Of a stretch of DNA of 64,000 nucleotides, positions 57,318 through 64,000 are shown one piece after another. Numbering within the stretch: position 1 is the stretch's first letter; every line of letters begins with the position of its first letter. The stretch lies in assembly GCA_037157565.1 (NCBI GenBank), contig JAZHRO010000013.1:81337501-81401500 (forward strand), given 5' to 3'. The position numbers and the translations under genes were made by a program. The stretch is from Thalassia testudinum. Its lineage: Eukaryota > Streptophyta > Magnoliopsida > Alismatales > Hydrocharitaceae. The notes beneath the pieces are model-generated. The model was given only the letters and a program-made list of their open reading frames with translations, searched no databases and was not told the DNA's origin.

Positions 57318-58544
57318 GGCAATGAAATTTTCTTTATTGTTTTTTGCGCTTCTTTGCATTTACAAAGCACTAACCCCACTTGTCTTTGATCTACTTTCTT
57401 GCAGGTACCCTTGCATGGAGATCCAAGTGCGGTAGAGCAGAGTAAAGTGCGGGTAGAGTGCTTTGTAAGTGTCCCCCACATTTCCCCCCAACAGGTTCAT
57501 TTCGCCACAATCATAACCAAGACCTAATCTACTTAGGTGTTTGCATAAACCCTAGGATAGAGTTTGTTTGTCTTGTTTGCCACCTTCACCCATCTCACCC
57601 ACATTTTATGAAAAAAAAAACCAAAAAGATACTGTGGGACGAATCAATTTACACACTTTATACACCCACATTAGAGGCACATAACCTGACTTGATTTTCA
57701 TCTACTCAATCGGAATTCCGACCTGTGGACCTGGTACACGAATTCAACACACAAAAGAGTACAAATCATATTAGGTGAATCACCTTTTTGTGTGCCTTAA
57801 TCGGTGGTGCATTTGAGCCGATTGATTGAATTGTTTGGGCCACACCACCTAATCTAAAAGAGGTTCATTTTGTAGCTACCCCATAGGATTCAATAATTAG
57901 GTCAAGCCAGGCACTCCATATTTTTCTTGATTTCTAAAGAAAATACTTGAACACGTGCTTTTAAAAACAAACTTGATTTGCCTCACAAAACTTGGTTGAA
58001 AACACCTAATATTTGAATCCTAAAAGCTATTAAGCAAGATTCAAACTCGAAACTCACCTCATCATTAATAATCTTGCTTGAAAACCTCTTGGTTGTGCAC
58101 ATTCACACATTCTCAAATAAATCATTAAGGGCACAACCCATTAAGGGCCCATCACATTCCAGAAGCACCAATTTCCCAAGCCTAACTAAAATCAATTAGA
58201 CGTTGGCCCTAAGGATTCATTCGCTCTTCAGGATCCAGATTAAGATTATTCATGATTAGACTACTTATACTAGTCAATCTGATGCCTAGCTAGGGGAGTA
58301 GTGTCAAATGACTGCAGCTGGGGGGTACACTAGGAACCGAAGGTGTAAGCCAAAGGAAGAACCTTCTCTCCAGTCCCTCCTTCTAACTGGTTGGATTGCC
58401 TGGACATAAGTAGAGTAAATCGTCCATAGTCTTAGGATGGATTTTGAGAGTCTGTAGACCTTTAGGCTACCCAACCTAAGGATAGGCTTGCATTTTTGTG
58501 CTACAGGGCTCCTTTTCCTCGTGCTTCCGACTTCCTTCTGGTGT
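57318..58544 (+). other. Leader of element G
   Basis: Homologous to the leader of E, including GGGGGGTACACTAGGAACC and the conserved TTTTTGTGCTACAG before the coding start. No gene seen. Confidence 0.6.
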
Positions 58545-60180
58545 ATGCTTGGAAGGAGGTCATTGAACCCTATATTGGAAGGACCTTTAGACCATTCCTG
58601 GAGGTGGAGGTTGAGCTTTAGCCAAGCAGATCCCATGGCTGATCAACAACCACCTCCCCCACCCCCGAACCAGCAGGAGCAGATTCAGAGGCAGTTGGAA
58701 GAAATGCAGCAAATGTAGTAATGGTTCCAATGTATGAATGGTCAGGGCACTCGACCCTTGAAGGATTTTATGATCCTTCAAACTATGGGGAACGTCCCAG
58801 TGTCATGATTCCCGCCGGAGACATAGACATCAAGCCCCAAATCTTAAGCTTGATTAAGCATTTTCATGGGCTTGGCTCAGAGGACCCATTCCAGCACTTG
58901 GAGGATCTGACCGCTGTGGTTTAGACCACCAAAGCAAGGAATGTGAATGAAGAACAAATGATCATGAGGCTCTTCCCCCACCCTCATAGGGATAAAGCCG
59001 CACATTGGTACCGTATCATAGGAAGGCCGATAGAAACTTAGGTTGCTCTTAAGTCGGCTTTCTTGAAGAAATTCTTCCCTATCGGAAGGACCAATGCCTT
59101 GCGACGGGAGATTACCACTTCGCCTAGTAGCTGGAGGAACTGTTTCATGGTGCCTGGGAGTGATTCCAGGAACTTTTGAGGAAATGTGCACACCACGAGG
59201 TGCCGAATGGCAACTCGTGTAGATTTTTTATCACGGGTTGGTGTAGCAACTCCGTAATCACGTGGACGCTTCCTGCGGAGGCAATTTCTGCAACAGGGAT
59301 GCAGATCGCGCACATGACCCGTTTGAGGAAATGAGTGAGAACTCAATTAATTATGCCTCCATGGATGCATTCAACCGGTCTCAACAACCCAGGTCAAGTG
59401 CTAATGAGATCTAGGATTCTCATTCATTTGACATGGAATTGATTTGCAATAACTGGATAAAATGGACTTGGTTGCTAAGAGAATGAAAGAATGGATGTCT
59501 AGGAATTCAGGAAACACTTCTATACCTACTCAATACCAGAATTCAGGATTCCATTCCTCGTGAGCTCCCACAGGGCGGGAGTTTGCGAACCAACTTGATT
59601 TGACTCAATATGTGAGCCAGGATTTCTCAGAACCTTATGGGTTCCAAACTGGGGCCTTTGATCCCAGTTTTTTTGATCCTTCCTTCTCTCCATCCTCATC
59701 CTATGAGGATGCATATGGAATGTAGGAGAATGTTAGGTCCAACCCATATTCCAACACTTATAACTCAGGTTGGAGGAACCACCCTTACTTCTCTTGGAAA
59801 AGTCAGGGGCAACAGACCGAAACTTGACCCAGCAACTATGCATCTCAAAGACCTATGGGTTAGGGTCAAGTATACACCCAGTTGCCCCTGAGACCAATTA
59901 CTCGTCCATCTTGGAATGCCTAAAAATCTGCAGGGCAGGTTGAGTTAAACCGGCAGATGGTAGAAATGCAAGGATCCATGCTTCAGCTTATGCAGTAAAT
60001 GAAGACATCATTGGATAACTTGCAATCCGAGTTAATTGCTCACACCCGACAACCCGGATCTCTACCATCTCAACCCATACCTAACCAGCGCAATGTGTAA
60101 AATTAGGGCAATAGAGCCCAAGGGTACGGGAATCAAAGGGACCCACATGCTCATGCTCACATGGTTGAGCAGGGTCCCTC
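58545..60180 (+). pseudogene. gag: Athila-type gag, heavily decayed (element G)
   Basis: Begins MLGRRSLNP, like the MFGRRSL start of A and B. Recognisable in shifting frames: KHFHGLGSEDPFQHLEDL (about 58858), RDKAAHWYR (about 58990), LKKFFPIGRTNALRREI (about 59062) and MSENSINYASMDAFNRS (about 59332). Many stops and frameshifts. It is lost near 60180, where other sequence starts; no protease or pol follows. Confidence 0.72.
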
Positions 60181-60182
60181 AT

Positions 60183-60917
60183 TGACAATCCCATTTTCCT
60201 GCGTTTTGAAATCATCAGAAATCATAGTATAGTCATGCTAAATGCTCGTCAAAAATAATTTATAAGGATAACGAGACTTGGAGTCCCGTTCGTTCGTCTC
60301 TGGGAGGCATTTATGGAAATGCAGATTTGAAATCGATCTCTTTCGCTCTACTTGCTTAAAATCTCATGCCGGTTTATGGTGATTTACGTATTGATGTATG
60401 ACATGCTAGTTACCAAAAGATAGTAATTAAGACATGCAACTTCAATCACACCAAAAGATGATAACTAGGCACATGGTGATTTTCAACATATATATTTATA
60501 TATATAAAAGATGATGATGATATTAGAGTTGCAGAGCACAGGTAGAGGAATGCTTGTATAGGGAAATAAAAGTACTCGCTACTAGAAAACGACTGCATAC
60601 ATAAATGGAACCAAGAGTGGATGGGTGCAAATGGCCACCCCTTAGGTCCTTTTATAGACCTAAGGGAAGCTCTGTAGAGAATTATGGAATTCTCTAGAGA
60701 TGCCTATGGTGGGAGCTCGTGGGAGAGTGAGAGAGAGAGGATGGATGGTGGTTTTTAGATCCACCAAATGTGGATCTAAAAATTGAATGGCTCTTGTTGC
60801 TAATTTTAACAACCAAGGCAACAACACATGGTAGAGAGTTCTAGATAAGTCTAGGCTAGGTATTTTTGTGTGGATGGTGTGTGTAGGTGTGTGTGGGTTG
60901 AAACTTAGGTGGCTAGG
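60183..60917 (-). mobile_element. Possible partial LTR of an unknown element
   Basis: Minus-strand TATA box CTATAAAAGG at plus 60648-60657 and a possible LTR edge TGACAATCCC at 60183. An AT microsatellite lies at 60490-60506. It is cut at 60917 by the next LTR. No target duplication confirmed. Confidence 0.35.
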
Positions 60918-61514
60918 TGATAAACGCCAATTTATCATCATTCTTATGCATTAAAACAAACCTAGCTCTTAGAGTTTTGCTCCGCAAACGGGTTTTTGGG
61001 CTGCGTTTAGGCATTAACTAGGTTAGGCATGCATTGCATTTTCTTTTGTTGTTTTAATGTGATTTTGTGAGTGTTAGGGATGAATAGATATACAGATCCC
61101 TAAAACCCTAACACTCAAGAACGCAAATGGTGAAGGAGGAGCTCAGACTAACTAGAACTCATCTTGATCTAGTTCACCACAGTTGGAACCTAGCTCACTT
61201 GGACTAGGGTTACCTCATCCCAGCTCCATTTAGCTAATCTCAGCTGAATGGCAGCTTAAGAGGGCTCATCTTAGCTCACCCTAGCTCAGGTTAGCTCAGA
61301 TTCAGCTCAACCTAGTTGAGTCTAGCTCATCTCAGCTCCCACTAGTCCATAGGGAGCTATAGCTAGCTCAACTGAGTTGACTGGAGTTCACCCCAGCTCA
61401 GATCTAGCTCAACTTAGCTGAGTCTAGCTCATCTCAGCTCCCACTAGTCCATAGGGAGCTCTAGCTAGCTCAGCTGAGTTGACTGGAGTTCACCCCAGCT
61501 TAGGTAAAGCTACA
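60918..61514 (+). mobile_element. Second I-family LTR, 5' part
   Basis: TGATAAACGCCAATTTATC matches the start of solo LTR I (read from 26584 on the minus strand). The homology runs on through CCCTAACACTCAAGAA and the AGCTNAG-rich zone. It is broken at 61514 by LTR J. Confidence 0.75.
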
Positions 61515-62864
61515 TGTAGCGACCCGGTTCCCGAGTCCCTACGAGACACGAGAACCGGACCGACTCGACTAATCCCAAGACCTAGTCGTCCAACGAGGAA
61601 GTAACCAAAAGACAGTAAAATAAACCACATTCAGCATGAATATAACTAACAGTAAGAAAGTACAGCAGTAAGGAAAGAAACTACTACAGTAGGTGCCACC
61701 ACAACAGTAAAACAGCATTTATCATATAACAAGAACTGCAGGTAAAGAAGGTACAGCGGAAACAAAAACTACTCACTAGAACAGAAACAAAAGGAGTACA
61801 AAAGGCTGTGGTAACTCTACTGGACCCTACTCGGCCCAGCATCCTCTGCAGCCACCGACCCTGGCTGCTCAACACCTGGTCCTGAAAAAGGTAACGAGTG
61901 TAACACGTCAGCAAAACGCTGAGTAGAGTGGCAAACTAACTAAAGGCAACAGTAGAGTGTACAGTAGCTGTTATGTTCTATTACTTCCTTTATTCACATC
62001 TTTCAATTTTTCTCGCTATTTCATTTATTTCTCAGATCCTTTACTTGATCTCGAATGTCCTCGTGGGAACGATCTTGATTGCAATCTTTTCCAAAAGTAG
62101 AAGTAGCACGTGGTGCTCTCCTGGCCGGGAGAGTCCCCCGTGGTGATCCTACCCTCAGTCAACCACCCCAAGGTCACTGACAGACGTAACGGTGACTACG
62201 GCACGCGCGATAAACGCACAGGTAGCTAGCCCGCACTGGCACGCGGTCAGTCGTTTCCGTTAACGGGTGCGCCCAAAGCACAGCACGGAACCAGGGCAGA
62301 GCCCTCTTAGTAACAGGGGTCCAACCCCTCCACAGTAACCAAACCGGGGCCTTGCCCCTCCACAGTCCGCGCACCCTCGCCTGACTACCCTGGTTTGCCT
62401 TAGTGGGCCTAACAAGTCGGTGAAGGAGGCTAGCAGAACCCCGGGGCCCGTGGGGTAGCTAGTACTCTCCTAACACTACTAGCTCGGTACTACGTACACG
62501 AGGGCCAACAAGTCGGTACAGAGCGGCCAATCCTAACCCCGGGTCCCTGGGGCGGCTGGCCCCACTCTGCACTAAACAGGTACAGGTACTTCCCTTGGTA
62601 CTGCGTACCCAAGAGATAGTACAAACACATCTCAGTTCCATTCCTTTTTCTTTCCAGGAGTCCCACTACTAATTCCCCGTAGGGTTCCAGCTCTTTATCT
62701 CAGAACATCATATGTTTCACTTTCCAGATTCACGTTCTCAAAATCCATGATCTCAACATGTTTCTTTATTCATAACAGGCAGCTGTTAATTCAAATTACA
62801 GGCAGCTTTATATTCCTTTCCATTTTTCCAAGACTGCAGTATTATACATTCCACTAGTTTTTCC

Positions 62865-63005
62865 ATCCTAAGATTCATGCCACATCCTAGGATCTAACAT
62901 ACAACTAGTTTTCCAGCCCTAGGATTCATGCATCACCTAGGAGCTATCATTCCATACATTTCTCATTCCTAGGATTCATGCAATGTCCTAGATTCTAGTT
63001 ATGGT
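62865..63005. repeat. CCTAGGATTCATGCA repeats in LTR J
   Basis: Three to four degenerate copies of CCTAGGATTCATGC with TTCCA-type spacers, about 35-45 bases apart. Confidence 0.6.
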
Positions 63006-63284
63006 TCCATACTTTAACAGATTTTAAAAATAACTTAAGCCACTCTACCAGGTACAACGGGAGTAATGGGGGCGTGATCGGGAATCCCGCGTGCCTCCGC
63101 GACTCTCAAGACTGCAACTGAACAAGATCCTGTCACAAGGATCAAACACAAGTAGTGTCTCAAAATAGTGTATAGCTACTGTAGATGAGTAGAGGAATTA
63201 ATTCTGAAGAGAACGCAACTCGAATCGTGGAAAACGGAGCCCGAACGGGCCCTAAACGGGTCGAAAAAGACGATACTGTGCAAA

Positions 63285-63630
63285 ATCAGACGTCTGGAAC
63301 TCCTTCCAGACGTCTTAAAGAGTGGATCAGAGAATTACCTGTTCAGCGTGGTTTCCCAGACGTCCAGAAGTCTGCGGGGACGTCTGCCTAGATCCCAGAC
63401 GTCCGATGGTCACTCCGGACGTCTGGAGGTCACTTCCGCCGTCTGGTACAACTTCCACACGTCTGATTCGCAAAGGATGGCGAATCAGCGAACCTGCGCA
63501 CAGCCAACCCCCCTCCCTCAGTACGGTCAATCGACAAGAAGGAAGAAGAAAGCGGACACTCACCTTTCAGACGTCTGTATGATCTTACAGACGTCGACCT
63601 TGCCGTCTGGCTATCAACCCAGATGTCTGA
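63285..63630. repeat. CAGACGTCTG palindrome cluster in LTR J
   Basis: At least ten full or half sites (TCAGACGTCTGG, CCAGACGTCTTA, CCGGACGTCTGG, TCAGACGTCTGT). The word is the same as in the unrelated copia element C. Confidence 0.7.
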
Positions 63631-64000
63631 TTCTGGAAATTTTTCCAGAATCAGAACCCTGCTCGGCCTCCGCTCGCGACGCCGCCCGCGTCGCACCTCA
63701 CGCGTCTGCTGCTCAGCCCGCAGCAGGTCCCTCTCCGCGTCGCTCCGCGCCCCCCTGCGCCCTCCGCCAGCCGGCCAAGCCGCTCCGGCGAGCTCGCCCG
63801 CACGGCAGAGCTCCGCCCTCGCACGCCGCACCTCCGCGCTCACTGCGGCCGCCGCTGCCGCCCTCGCGTCCGCTCGCTCTCGCGCACAGGAAGGAGAAGA
63901 AGGAGGAGATGGTCGAGACGGTGGAGACGCGCCCCTTTTTAACGCCGCGCGGAGAGGAGAGAGAGAAGGCGGCAGGCCGCCTGCAGCCGCAGAGAAAAGA

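Larger units (their letters stand above)
61515..64000 (-). mobile_element. LTR 'J', probably chromovirus-type, running off the window
   Basis: The edge TGTAGCGACCCGGTTCCCGA reads on the minus strand as ...GGGTCGCTACA, an end typical of plant Del/Tekay-like LTRs. The left flank is an I-family LTR, so this is an outer edge and the element extends to the right. A minus-strand TATA-like GTTAAAAAGG lies at plus 63934-63943. Downstream (63640-63900) is very CG-rich. A CAGACGTCTG cluster lies at 63285-63630. Confidence 0.55.

Noticed and set aside
63430..63843. Arg/Ala-rich 137-codon minus-strand frame
   Set aside because: CG-rich composition and CAGACGTCTG repeats explain it; no domain recognised.

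Overview
The window is plant nuclear DNA, probably angiosperm heterochromatin, made almost entirely of LTR retrotransposons nested in one another. The lineages are plant-specific: Athila-type Ty3/gypsy with tRNA-Asp-type primer sites, a Sirevirus-like Ty1/copia element with a tRNA-iMet-type primer site, and a chromovirus-like LTR. I see no host gene, rRNA gene or functional tRNA gene. The species cannot be named from the sequence.

Layout. (1) 1-12575, + strand: an Athila-type element (A). Its 5' LTR is cut by the window start, its gag-pol is decayed, and a second LTR copy lacking its 5' part lies at 10378-12575. (2) 12576-14840 plus 44207-44900: the tail and 3' LTR of a related, more diverged Athila element (A2). 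(3) 14841-44201, + strand: element D, inserted in the A2 LTR (target duplication CCAGG). It has no gag-pol homology but carries a decayed unknown protein. (4) 15359-36312, - strand: element C, a gag-only copia element inserted in the D 5' LTR (TGGCG). (5) 18931-34360, - strand: element B, a full-length Athila inserted in the C gag (CGAGT). (6) 24771-26584: a solo LTR (I) inserted in the B pol (AATAC). (7) 44901-45773 plus 53655-54436: older DNA with a 'putative plant transposon protein' pseudogene, split by element E. (8) 45779-53649, + strand: element E (CCTCA), LTR-bounded, without gag-pol homology, carrying another decayed unknown protein. (9) 54437 to about 60180, + strand: element G, which shares LTR and leader with E but carries an Athila-type gag. 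Its LTR is split by a copia solo LTR (H). (10) 60183-64000: a partial unknown LTR, a second I-family LTR, and a long GC-rich minus-strand LTR (J) running off the window.

How it works together: A, B and G are the autonomous type (gag, protease, RT/RNase H, integrase), all now broken. C, D and E look like dependants that keep LTRs, primer sites and purine tracts but lack pol. The least ordinary signals are in non-coding DNA. Athila LTRs carry a pair resembling the plant snRNA USE and TATA elements with a constant 24-nt spacing. E/G-family LTRs carry tRNA-like A/B boxes. A purine-tract module sits just after the coding region in A, B, D and E. One palindrome, CAGACGTCTG, recurs in LTRs of copia and gypsy elements alike. 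Element boundaries and target duplications were read directly. Family assignments rest on protein motifs and primer sites recognised by eye.
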